Shown one piece after another: positions 1 through 5,682 of a stretch of DNA of 6,903 nt. Source of the DNA: DRVV01 sp038868255 (lineage in GTDB: Archaea; Thermoproteota; Bathyarchaeia; Bathyarchaeales; Bathycorpusculaceae); assembly GCA_038868255.1 (NCBI GenBank), contig JAWCTJ010000068.1, positions 1 to 6,903 of the forward strand. Direction: 5' to 3'. Position 1 is the first letter of the stretch. Every line of letters starts with the position of its first letter. Below the pieces are notes generated by a model. It did not search any database, was not told where the DNA came from, and saw only the letters and a program-made list of their open reading frames with translations. The position numbers were made by a program, and so were the translations under genes.

Positions 1-1074
1 CAAGCTTTTGACGAAATTAATCGTCTCCCAAGCAGTCTCCTCAGTTTCTCCCGGAAAACCCAAAATTACGCTCGCCACAGTCATCAACCCAACTTCATGA
101 GCAATCTTAAAGGCTTTCCTCGTCTGTTCAATCGTGAACTTCTTGTGCATCTTGTCTATTATCATCTGTGAACCAGACTCCACACCAAACCATACTGCAA
201 TACACCCGGCCCTCTTCATTTTCTCCAGCAAAGGCTTGTTTATCATATCAACCCTCGTTTCGCAGTCCCAATGGACATTTAGTTTTCTGCTGATAATTTC
301 ATCACATATTTCCTCAGTTCTTTTTTGGTCGACAGTAAAGGCATCATCATAGAATGTGAACTGATCTACACCGAATCTTTTATGGACATATTCAATTTCA
401 TCAACAACATTTTTTGGACTTCTCATACGGTATTTACGTCCAAACATCCTAACAGCAGTGCAGAAGTCACACCAATAGACGCATCCACGGCTTGTCATTA
501 CAGGAATTATTAACTTTCCAACTTTAACGTATGATTTAAGGTTCAAGAGGTGATGAGCTGGGAAAGGAAGATCATCCAAGTTTTCGATATATGGTCTATC
601 CTCATTTCTGACTATTTTGTCACCATGCCTTATGGTTATCCCCTTAACATCACCCAAATCTTCCTTGTTCTCAAGTTTTCTGAGAAGCTCCATAAAAGTT
701 AGTTCACCCTCTTTCCGGACAATAACATCGAGCTCGGGACACTCATTTAGAGCATTAAGATCCCAGAAAGTAGCGTGACAGCCTCCCAATATCGTAGTGC
801 AGCTAGGTGAACATTCCTTTACAATTTCAGCAACCTTTAATGCTGACTTGTACGTAAGGGTTGCTGAAGTTATCCCGACAACATCAGCTTTCGTCTTTTC
901 AAACACTCTGCGAAAATCTTCATGAGTCAACCGCTCTCCTTGACAGTCTATAATACTTACGTCATATCCGTTCTTTTCACACATAGCACCCAAGTAGCCT
1001 AAACTTAAAGGTATGAAAGGCGGATGTTGATGAGCACTTTGGGGATATGGTGGATTGATTAAGACCACATTCAT
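1..1074 (-). CDS. B12-binding radical SAM protein, 3' end cut by the window edge
   Basis: I translated this gene by hand from the minus strand: 358 codons run without a stop from an ATG at 1074 to base 1, so the C-terminus is missing. The N-terminal part (about residues 1-150) matches a cobalamin-binding (Rossmann-like) domain, with NPPYP at 8-12, LGYLGA at 26-31, GITS at 67-70 and ILGGCHAT at 95-102. The classic DxHxxG lower-ligand motif is absent, as in many members of this class. The radical SAM core begins near residue 190: Cys198, Cys202 and Cys205 form the CX3CX2C site for the [4Fe-4S] cluster that cleaves S-adenosylmethionine. FYDD (241-244), GVESGS (297-302) and GFPGET (339-344) are further hallmarks of class B (cobalamin-type) radical SAM enzymes. 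Known relatives methylate unreactive carbon or phosphorus or form rings; the substrate here cannot be read from sequence. An in-frame TAA lies immediately before the ATG, which fixes the start. The gene is divergent from the one at 1219. Confidence 0.93.
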   Translation of the reverse strand, partial: MNVVLINPPYPQSAHQHPPFIPLSLGYLGAMCEKNGYDVSIIDCQGERLTHEDFRRVFEKTKADVVGITSATLTYKSALKVAEIVKECSPSCTTILGGCHATFWDLNALNECPELDVIVRKEGELTFMELLRKLENKEDLGDVKGITIRHGDKIVRNEDRPYIENLDDLPFPAHHLLNLKSYVKVGKLIIPVMTSRGCVYWCDFCTAVRMFGRKYRMRSPKNVVDEIEYVHKRFGVDQFTFYDDAFTVDQKRTEEICDEIISRKLNVHWDCETRVDMINKPLLEKMKRAGCIAVWFGVESGSQMIIDKMHKKFTIEQTRKAFKIAHEVGLMTVASVILGFPGETEETAWETINFVKSL

Positions 1075-1106
1075 TTAAGTCCCCGTTGATAGTTTTCAAC
1101 AGAACT

Positions 1107-1118
1107 TATTATAGATTT
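1107..1118 (-). promoter_or_regulatory. Candidate TATA box for the radical SAM gene
   Basis: Read on the minus strand, GGAAATCTATAATAAG holds an A/T-rich TATA-like core preceded by a purine-rich BRE-like stretch. The core centre lies about 37 bases upstream of the ATG at 1074, so transcription would start about 10 bases before it. A GGGGA near 1080-1084 could act as a weak ribosome binding site. This rests on pattern and spacing only. Confidence 0.4.
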
Positions 1119-1163
1119 CCAATAACCATCGCTAATCAGGCAAGTTAATATAGTAAGTTTCAT

Positions 1164-1180
1164 GTGAAAAACTTTATAAT
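1164..1180 (+). promoter_or_regulatory. Candidate BRE/TATA promoter for paralogue A
   Basis: GTGAAAAACTTTATAAT has the archaeal layout of a purine-rich BRE followed by a TATA box (core about 1172-1180). The expected start of transcription, about 26 bases downstream of the core centre, falls near 1203. That leaves a short leader that still includes the ribosome binding site at 1207-1214. Confidence 0.5.
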
Positions 1181-1206
1181 AACGCCCCTCTATTCTGCTC
1201 TAAAAA

Positions 1207-1214
1207 GGATGTGA
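1207..1214 (+). promoter_or_regulatory. Ribosome binding site of paralogue A
   Basis: GGATGTGA differs by one base from the archaeal anti-16S consensus GGAGGTGA and ends four bases before the ATG at 1219. This supports that ATG as the start. The GTG inside the site runs into a stop after two further codons. Confidence 0.6.
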
Positions 1215-1218
1215 AAAA

Positions 1219-2118
1219 ATGAGGTTCGGATCTTACTTATTCGAGCCAAAGAAGGTACCAGGGTTCGACTTTGACCTATTCAGAGTGAAGCCTGAAGTCG
1301 GAAGGAGACAACCACCACAACCTGACATGTACAGCAATGTTGCTATTTTCGGAGATAATGTAACAGCGCGTAACCATCCTGAGTGGGTTTCTCAGTCAGA
1401 GTACGGACCAGGACTGAGAACTAACGAAAGGCAAAACTTCAGATGGGACGTCCTTTGCCACACGGTTCCAGAGTTTAGGGAGGAAATGCTGAACTACATC
1501 GAAGAGGTGGATAGACAGTCAATGGGCGTTTGGCTTAACAGCATACACTTTGCAGATTATGGACACTGCATATGTCCCCGCTGCAGGGAGAAATGGCAGA
1601 AAAGCGGTCTAAGTTGGCTTGAATGGCGAAAGAAAGAGGTCACTGAATACATAGCCCAAGTTAGGGAGCGCGTGAAAAAGGAGTTAGTCATCGGTTTACT
1701 GCCTGATCCGGTGAACTCATATGAGCGCTTTGGTATAGATTTCGATGCTCTTGCACCCTACGCCGACGCCTTTAACGTTGTTATGTTCTCGAAGACTTAT
1801 GCCACACCATGGTATTGGGAAATGCTTTCCAGGGCTTTCAAAAAGTTGCTGAAAAAACCTGTCTACATAAGCCTATATGTCTACGGACCAGGCGACAATC
1901 CTAAGGAGGTCCCATCACCTGAAGAGCTTTTAATGGTGTCTGTACGCTGTGGAAGACAAGGCGTAGATGGAATTTTATATCTGGCTGATAAAGCAAGTCA
2001 ACTTGTGGACTTCCAGAAGGCGCTTGTGGATAAAGTTGAACTTAGGCAAAGACTGAAGAACTACGGATGCCCAGAGGTGCTGGAACTCGTTGAGAGATGG
2101 GAGGATATAGTAGGTTAA
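1219..2118 (+). CDS. Uncharacterised TIM-barrel-like protein with CxCPRC knuckle (paralogue A)
   Basis: The function is unknown. The 299-residue product has no signal peptide or membrane segment and so should be cytoplasmic. A metal-knuckle pattern sits at Cys117, Cys119 and Cys122 (CICPRC), with His116 and Cys80 as possible further ligands. Before it lies the segment GVWLN..HF (103-111), and after it a PDP (162-164), an ERFGIDF (169-175) and an LAPYAD (178-183). This order resembles uncharacterised TIM-barrel glycosyl-hydrolase-like families (the GHL6 type), in which a Cys-rich PRC segment follows a barrel strand; a lysine-proline strand at KKPVY (212-216) and VDGILYL (249-255) would be late barrel strands. 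That fold call is inference from pattern. The usual Asp after the GIxL strand is Asn107 here, so glycosidase chemistry is not assured. The protein aligns without a gap to the product at 3545-4426 over residues 1-222. It is convergent with cbiZ, 34 bp away. Confidence 0.88.
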   Translation: MRFGSYLFEPKKVPGFDFDLFRVKPEVGRRQPPQPDMYSNVAIFGDNVTARNHPEWVSQSEYGPGLRTNERQNFRWDVLCHTVPEFREEMLNYIEEVDRQSMGVWLNSIHFADYGHCICPRCREKWQKSGLSWLEWRKKEVTEYIAQVRERVKKELVIGLLPDPVNSYERFGIDFDALAPYADAFNVVMFSKTYATPWYWEMLSRAFKKLLKKPVYISLYVYGPGDNPKEVPSPEELLMVSVRCGRQGVDGILYLADKASQLVDFQKALVDKVELRQRLKNYGCPEVLELVERWEDIVG

Positions 2119-2152
2119 CCTCCCGCCTTTTTATTCATTAAAAGCAAAAATT
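2119..2152. terminator. Bidirectional T-run terminator between convergent genes
   Basis: The 34-bp gap between the convergent stops has a five-T run on the plus strand (2128-2132), directly after the paralogue A stop. It also has A-runs at 2140-2143 and 2146-2150, which read as T-runs on the minus strand just after the cbiZ stop. Archaeal RNA polymerase commonly terminates at such oligo-T tracts without a hairpin. Confidence 0.5.
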
Positions 2153-3229
2153 TTATGATTCACGTTGAGCCACATCTTCCAAAAAACAAAGTAGAGCGTT
2201 TTTCAGAAAAGGATATGAACCAAAATCCATCTTTTCAGCCACCGCAGGAGCCAATACAGGTTTCGGATAACCGAATATTTTAAGAAGGCTTTCTCTAAAC
2301 TCTTTAGCTAATTCATTAATGTCTCCAAGCTCCTTGGGGATCAAACCCATTTTAATCTCCTCGTCCATCTTTGCTGCCATCATCATAACCAATGCAAAAA
2401 AGGGCTTCTTAAATAGATCATATATTCTCAGCTTTACTTTTTTCTCATTAAGTTTTGTTGGGCATATTTTGAGCATTTCGACTATAACATTGTTGATCGG
2501 CAATTTCTTTTCAGCAAATCTCTCAAGCACTGAACGCGATGGACGCAGCATACCTTGCTTGATTATGGCACTTTTTACAGCTTCCCGAGTACATGAGCCG
2601 ACAATCTTGCCAAGCTTAGAGGCTGGTCCTCCAAATCTTAATGTTGCCCCAGCGTTTGTGGACGCTATAGCCAAACTGTCGGTTATTGTCCCTGTAGCCA
2701 AATCTCCGGAATATCTACTTCGTATGTCCAGCTCTCTTAATCCAGCAGCTTTAGCTTCAACCGCCGTGATGAAAACCTGCAGCAAACAGCTTTCCGTGGG
2801 ATGCCCATGTATCAGTATTACAGTATTTATGGTTCCAGCGCTGGAGACGTATGCCTCAATGGGTTCTCCAGCAGTCTCGGCATGAGAGCAGCCTGCAGTT
2901 ATAATTGCACTTACCTTTAAACCATTCACCTCTCTAGTAACAATGGAAAACTTTCTTACATCAGCTGCAGTTATCATCCCTACCGTATGCTCTGGCGGAA
3001 TTTTCAGTTTTCGCATCTTTTCGAGAAGGAATTGCTCCGGATCTTTATGAAGGCTCACTTGGTCATAGCCTCTGGGAACTTGAGCATTCAGCAGAAATCT
3101 AGCTTTTTTTAACCCACCGTTATGCACAGCTGAGCTAACAACCATAAGATCCAATTCGGATGCCAAAATTAGCGTGTAATCCTCCAAAAAAAGTTCAACA
3201 TTGCCTCCAAGGGATTTTAGGAATTTCAT
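2153..3229 (-). CDS. cbiZ: CbiZ, adenosylcobinamide amidohydrolase, with C-terminal extension
   Basis: CbiZ hydrolyses the aminopropanol amide of adenosylcobinamide to give adenosylcobyric acid, letting the cell feed imported, incomplete or foreign corrinoids back into cobamide assembly. Family signatures are clear: AGCSHAETAGEP at 112-123, GTIN at 132-135, EAKAAGL at 158-164 and ATGTITD at 178-184 (numbered from the ATG at 3229, 358 residues). The recognisable amidohydrolase domain ends near residue 225. The remaining roughly 130 residues are helical and charged, and I cannot match them to a domain. The frame also opens further upstream, with a TTG at 3268 that would add 13 hydrophobic residues and leave 3 bases after the ferredoxin stop. 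I prefer the ATG at 3229 because GTGGAGAG (3238-3245, minus strand) sits 8-10 bases before it, but the TTG has a weaker GAGAGTGA before it and is not excluded. The gene is second in a ferredoxin-cbiZ pair. Confidence 0.93.
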   Translation of the reverse strand: MKFLKSLGGNVELFLEDYTLILASELDLMVVSSAVHNGGLKKARFLLNAQVPRGYDQVSLHKDPEQFLLEKMRKLKIPPEHTVGMITAADVRKFSIVTREVNGLKVSAIITAGCSHAETAGEPIEAYVSSAGTINTVILIHGHPTESCLLQVFITAVEAKAAGLRELDIRSRYSGDLATGTITDSLAIASTNAGATLRFGGPASKLGKIVGSCTREAVKSAIIKQGMLRPSRSVLERFAEKKLPINNVIVEMLKICPTKLNEKKVKLRIYDLFKKPFFALVMMMAAKMDEEIKMGLIPKELGDINELAKEFRESLLKIFGYPKPVLAPAVAEKMDFGSYPFLKNALLCFLEDVAQRES

Positions 3230-3237
3230 ATCCAATA

Positions 3238-3245
3238 CTCTCCAC
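3238..3245 (-). promoter_or_regulatory. Ribosome binding site favouring the inner cbiZ start
   Basis: The minus strand reads GTGGAGAG, whose GGAG pairs with the 16S 3' end. It lies 8-10 bases before the ATG at 3229. This site is the main reason to choose that ATG over the TTG at 3268. Confidence 0.45.
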
Positions 3246-3271
3246 AGGATAGAATAATAGAGGAGCAATAA

Positions 3272-3484
3272 TCACTCTCTACTAAAGCTTTTTCGCTCCA
3301 CCTTGATAGCTTTGCTAGGACACAGATTTTCACAAAGGCAACATGTAGTGCATGATACGCTGTCGGATATCTGGGGTTTTCCGTTAGGCCCTACATGGAA
3401 AATGCCCCGTGGGCAAATATCAACGCATATTAAATTAGGACAAGAAGTACATTTTTCAAGATCTATGATTACCTTCACATTCAT
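3272..3484 (-). CDS. Small 2x[4Fe-4S] ferredoxin
   Basis: This is a small cytoplasmic electron carrier that binds two four-iron clusters. Counted from the ATG at 3484 it has 70 residues; a GTG at 3493 would add three. In that longer numbering the first cluster motif is Cys15-X2-Cys18-X4-Cys23-X3-Cys27-Pro and the second is Cys48-X2-Cys51-X2-Cys54-X3-Cys58-Pro. The four-residue gap between the second and third Cys of the first motif is wider than the usual two. An extra Cys52 lies beside Cys51. The gene is the first of a pair with cbiZ, whose preferred start is 42 bp beyond this stop. Sharing an operon with an amidohydrolase is unexpected; electron supply for corrinoid reduction or another redox step is possible but is inference. 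The start lies roughly 60 bp from that of the divergent paralogue B. Confidence 0.9.
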   Translation of the reverse strand: MNVKVIIDLEKCTSCPNLICVDICPRGIFHVGPNGKPQISDSVSCTTCCLCENLCPSKAIKVERKSFSRE

Positions 3485-3509
3485 ATTCTTCACAACAATT
3501 CTTCAGTTG

Positions 3510-3526
3510 AAAATCTTAAATATATC
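3510..3526. promoter_or_regulatory. Shared divergent TATA element between ferredoxin and paralogue B
   Basis: The stretch holds CTTAAATATATCC on the plus strand (about 3514-3526), which reads GGATATATTTAAG on the minus strand. A single A/T-rich core centred near 3520 is 25 bases from the ATG at 3545 on the right and 27-36 bases from the GTG/ATG at 3493/3484 on the left. It is therefore placed to serve both genes. On the plus strand a TGAAAAT precedes it, as a BRE would; the minus-strand side is less purine-rich. Confidence 0.5.
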
Positions 3527-3544
3527 CATTGCCGAACGTAACCC

Positions 3545-4426
3545 ATGGAAATAGGCGTAGTTACATACGAACCCAAGATCATTAAAGGGTTTGATGTAAA
3601 CATCTATTATGTAAAAAGAGCAGATGGATCAGTTTTCCAACCAGCGGAGCAAATGTTCAACGATGTTACGTGTTTCTGCGATGCAAAAACTATAAGAAAA
3701 AACCCAGGCACTGTAGCAATTTCAAAGGATGGCCCAGCGCTTAGAAATAACAGAAAAGTCAACATGCCATGGGATTATCTGTGCCCTACAGATGAAGGAT
3801 ACAAAAAACAACTTTTGGAGTTAATTGATGACCTTGGCAAAAGAACTAAAGGGGTTATACTCAATCTCTACCATTTCCCTGAAGAGGGATTCTGCACATG
3901 CCCCAGATGCCAAAAACTATGGCATAATAGCGGGTTGGAATGGATAAACTGGAGAGTCCAAACCGTAACAGATTTTATAGAAGAAGCTAGGAATAGAGTT
4001 AAAGGAACCTTCGCTACAGAAGTATGGCCTGATCCTGTCCTATCAAAGGAAAGATTCGGTGTGGATTTTGGACAACTTGCAGAATATATTGATTTCTTTC
4101 ATGTTCCACTGTCCGCCAATGACTATACGACGATGTATTGGGTGGATATGTTAACAAGGATATTCACTCGAATTCTGCAAAAACCAGTTTACGTGGAACT
4201 AAGTGCTGAGTTACCAAATGAAATGAAACTTGAAGCACTCATGAAGACAATGGCCTATGTCAGTAGACACAACATTAAGGGAATATTCCTTCTGGTTCAC
4301 GACACCAAAAACGCTGAGCAGGTCTGCGAGTACGCTATATATAATAAGGAATTGCAGAAGTGGTTTGAAACCCATGGATTCTACAAAATGCTAGGAGTTA
4401 TCGAGAAGTGGAAAGAGTTCTACTGA
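3545..4426 (+). CDS. Uncharacterised TIM-barrel-like protein with CxCPRC knuckle (paralogue B)
   Basis: This 293-residue product is the sister of the protein at 1219-2118. By eye, residues 1-222 align without a gap and about 89 positions are identical (about 40%). Invariant positions include Glu9-Pro10-Lys11, Gly15-Phe16-Asp17, Trp76-Asp77, Cys80, Asn107, His110-Phe111, the knuckle Cys117/Cys119/Cys122 (CTCPRC), Trp126, Trp133, Trp136-Arg137, PDPV (162-165), ERFG (169-172) and KPVY (213-216). Similarity weakens after residue 222, where B is shorter. The fold is probably a TIM barrel of the uncharacterised glycosidase-like kind; the substrate is unknown. There is no signal peptide. No ribosome binding site precedes the ATG, and the TATA core lies 25 bases upstream, so the mRNA is probably leaderless, unlike paralogue A. 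The 3' end overlaps the convergent nitrilase gene by 29 bp. Confidence 0.88.
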   Translation: MEIGVVTYEPKIIKGFDVNIYYVKRADGSVFQPAEQMFNDVTCFCDAKTIRKNPGTVAISKDGPALRNNRKVNMPWDYLCPTDEGYKKQLLELIDDLGKRTKGVILNLYHFPEEGFCTCPRCQKLWHNSGLEWINWRVQTVTDFIEEARNRVKGTFATEVWPDPVLSKERFGVDFGQLAEYIDFFHVPLSANDYTTMYWVDMLTRIFTRILQKPVYVELSAELPNEMKLEALMKTMAYVSRHNIKGIFLLVHDTKNAEQVCEYAIYNKELQKWFETHGFYKMLGVIEKWKEFY

Positions 4427-5180
4427 GTTTTTCTCTGTAGTTTCTAAGCTTTTGAATATCAAGATCTGTTGTCAAGATAAAATCAGACGATACATCTGGC
4501 ACCTCCTGAATCACCCCCCAAGGGGCAATAACAGCACTTCGCCCACCCCTCGCACCTGAACGCACATTTCCAATCTTAATTATAGATAACCCCTTCTCTG
4601 AAGCAATTCTCTCGGATAATGGATGCCCCTTTACGTCTGGATGAGCATATAAAGCAGCTACTGGAAGAAACAATACCTCTGCGCCCATAGATACGGTTTG
4701 TTCTACAGCCTCAGAGTTAAAAATGTCAGCACATATTAGGATACCTATATTGCAGAATTCGGTGGAGAAGACAAAAGGTTTTTCTCCTACGCTAAAACCA
4801 ATTCGCTTCTCAGCGTTTATGAGACTTCTTTTACGATAGCTACCAAGAAGATGCCCATTCCTCCACAATGTGCAAGTATTAAAGTAAGCATTATGACACC
4901 CTTCAACTATTGTTCCACCAACTATATAAATGCTGGAGAAAAAGCTGGAAACTTGCTGCAAAAACTGAAGAGTGGGCTTATAGGTTTTTTCGAAAATTTC
5001 CTTTGCCGATGGATAGTTTTCAAAAAATCCTGGAACTGAAAAGTATTCAGGCAGTGCTATGAAATTTGGGTTGAACTCTGCAGCCTTCTGAATGCTTTTT
5101 CTCGCTGCTGAAAGAGCCGCCTCAAGTGTCTCTCGAGTTTCCATATGTATTAGACTTACACGCAAACTGTTCATCACCAT
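4398..5180 (-). CDS. Nitrilase-superfamily carbon-nitrogen hydrolase
   Basis: This 260-residue cytoplasmic amidohydrolase is of typical length for single-domain members of the superfamily, which hydrolyse amides or nitriles through a Glu-Lys-Cys triad and release ammonia. The triad is visible: Glu45 in ALPEYF, Lys117 in YRKRS and Cys150 in ILICADIF. Glu124 (NAEK) fits the second, structural glutamate that follows the lysine. The N-terminal strand LRVSLIHM (6-13) and the late GGRSAVIAPWG (212-222) also match. The usual aromatic-Asp after the nucleophile is Ala-Asp here. The substrate cannot be deduced; omega-amidase-like, N-carbamoyl or aliphatic amide activity are all open. The start is the ATG at 5180, since an in-frame stop lies just upstream, but the ATG at 5174 is equally possible. 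Its tail overlaps paralogue B on the other strand, and it is divergent from the small membrane protein. Confidence 0.9.
   Translation of the reverse strand: MVMNSLRVSLIHMETRETLEAALSAARKSIQKAAEFNPNFIALPEYFSVPGFFENYPSAKEIFEKTYKPTLQFLQQVSSFFSSIYIVGGTIVEGCHNAYFNTCTLWRNGHLLGSYRKRSLINAEKRIGFSVGEKPFVFSTEFCNIGILICADIFNSEAVEQTVSMGAEVLFLPVAALYAHPDVKGHPLSERIASEKGLSIIKIGNVRSGARGGRSAVIAPWGVIQEVPDVSSDFILTTDLDIQKLRNYREKLSRTLSTSR
4427..4440 (+). terminator. T-run after paralogue B, inside the opposite gene
   Basis: The sequence GTTTTTCTCTGTAGTTTC follows the paralogue B stop directly, with a five-T run at 4428-4432. It could end the plus-strand transcript even though it lies in the nitrilase coding region. 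There is no hairpin. Confidence 0.3.
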
Positions 5181-5226
5181 GAATCAGCTTTATATTAGCG
5201 GCGACAAAGTAGTTTACTTATCAAAA

Positions 5227-5237
5227 CTTTTAAGTGT
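5227..5237 (+). promoter_or_regulatory. Candidate TATA box for the small membrane protein
   Basis: ACTTTTAAGTG is an A/T-rich TATA-like core with AAAs upstream. Its centre is about 42 bases before the ATG at 5274, which predicts a leader of roughly 16 bases. The core is nearly self-complementary, so it could also drive the divergent nitrilase gene, which has a second A/T-rich box, CTAATATAAAG, at about 5188-5198 on the minus strand. Confidence 0.3.
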
Positions 5238-5273
5238 ATCCACAACTTCCATTAAGCCAACGTTGGACTGGGT

Positions 5274-5573
5274 ATGGGAATGTTCACTGTTTTAGTTCCA
5301 GCTGCATTAGTTTTCCTTTTTCTTGCTTTTATCGGCATAAGCAGACCTCGTAAAATGAAGCTTTCAACATGGTGTTGGATCTACATAGCAATTGCATTGT
5401 CTTTCGATTTTTTCGCAACCTTAGCAGTGATACTTAACAGTGAGCAACTGATGGAAATTTTAGTCGGGGTTGCGGCTGGATCCGCTACAAGCTTAGCGTA
5501 CCATGTTTGGAAAGACATGAAAGAAATCGGAGAAGAACATGATCACCACTTAGTTGGAAAGACTGGAGGATAA
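5274..5573 (+). CDS. Small membrane protein of unknown function
   Basis: I do not recognise this 99-residue protein. It has two clear hydrophobic segments, about residues 3-22 and 32-54. A third, weaker and glycine/alanine-rich, spans about 60-78. A basic loop (RPRK, 24-27) lies between the first two, which by the positive-inside rule would place that loop in the cytoplasm. The tail after residue 79 is charged and ends with EEHDHHLVGK, a small cluster of three histidines and acidic residues that could bind a metal. The reading frame is supported by its hydrophobic pattern and by a T-run terminator after the stop. The start could be the ATG at 5274 or the one at 5280; neither has a good ribosome binding site. 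It lies 109 bp before the aminotransferase on the same strand but appears to have its own terminator. Confidence 0.65.
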   Translation: MGMFTVLVPAALVFLFLAFIGISRPRKMKLSTWCWIYIAIALSFDFFATLAVILNSEQLMEILVGVAAGSATSLAYHVWKDMKEIGEEHDHHLVGKTGG

Positions 5574-5583
5574 TTTTTCTTTT
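5574..5583 (+). terminator. T-rich terminator after the small membrane protein
   Basis: TTTTTCTTTT begins immediately after the TAA stop at 5571-5573. This is a typical archaeal oligo-T terminator without a stem. It argues that the aminotransferase downstream is transcribed from its own promoter. Confidence 0.55.
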
Positions 5584-5616
5584 AATTCGTTCAGATACTT
5601 CAAATGCTGATAAGCA

Positions 5617-5648
5617 GTTTTATATTTTGTCAGTAAGGCTTAATAAGG
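5617..5648 (+). promoter_or_regulatory. Promoter region of the aminotransferase
   Basis: Two TATA-like cores are present: GTTTTATATTTTG at 5617-5629 and GCTTAATAAGG at 5638-5648. From the second, transcription would begin near 5670 and the leader would hold the GAGG at 5677-5680. The first would give a leader of about 35 bases. I cannot choose between them from sequence alone. Confidence 0.4.
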
Positions 5649-5682
5649 TTGGTCGAAAGCCTAATTCAAAGAATTCGAGGAA

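Noticed and set aside
134..513. Two short plus-strand open frames (134-352 and 325-513)
   Set aside because: They lie antisense to the radical SAM coding region, whose motifs are unmistakable on the minus strand, and their translations look like shadow sequence rich in Ser, Ile and Phe.
1219..2118. Paralogue A as a zinc-dependent MtaA/MtbA-type corrinoid methyltransferase barrel
   Set aside because: Those proteins bind zinc with a His-x-Cys and a distant Cys, not a CxCPRC knuckle, and the other conserved motifs of that family are absent.
2114..2121. The palindrome GGTTAACC at the paralogue A stop codon
   Set aside because: Eight bases are too few to form a useful stem, and the T-run after it explains termination without it.
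2319..2885. A 188-codon plus-strand open frame opposite cbiZ
   Set aside because: It covers the conserved CbiZ motifs on the other strand, is rich in Ser, Ile and Leu, shows no motif of its own and has no ribosome binding site that stands out.
3303..3554. Plus-strand open frame opposite the ferredoxin
   Set aside because: It is antisense to the cluster-binding cysteines of the ferredoxin and runs into the start of paralogue B; it has no recognisable feature.
4851..5295. Plus-strand open frames opposite the 5' half of the nitrilase gene (4851-5039, 5092-5295)
   Set aside because: Both are antisense to a gene with a full catalytic triad and lack promoters or family motifs.
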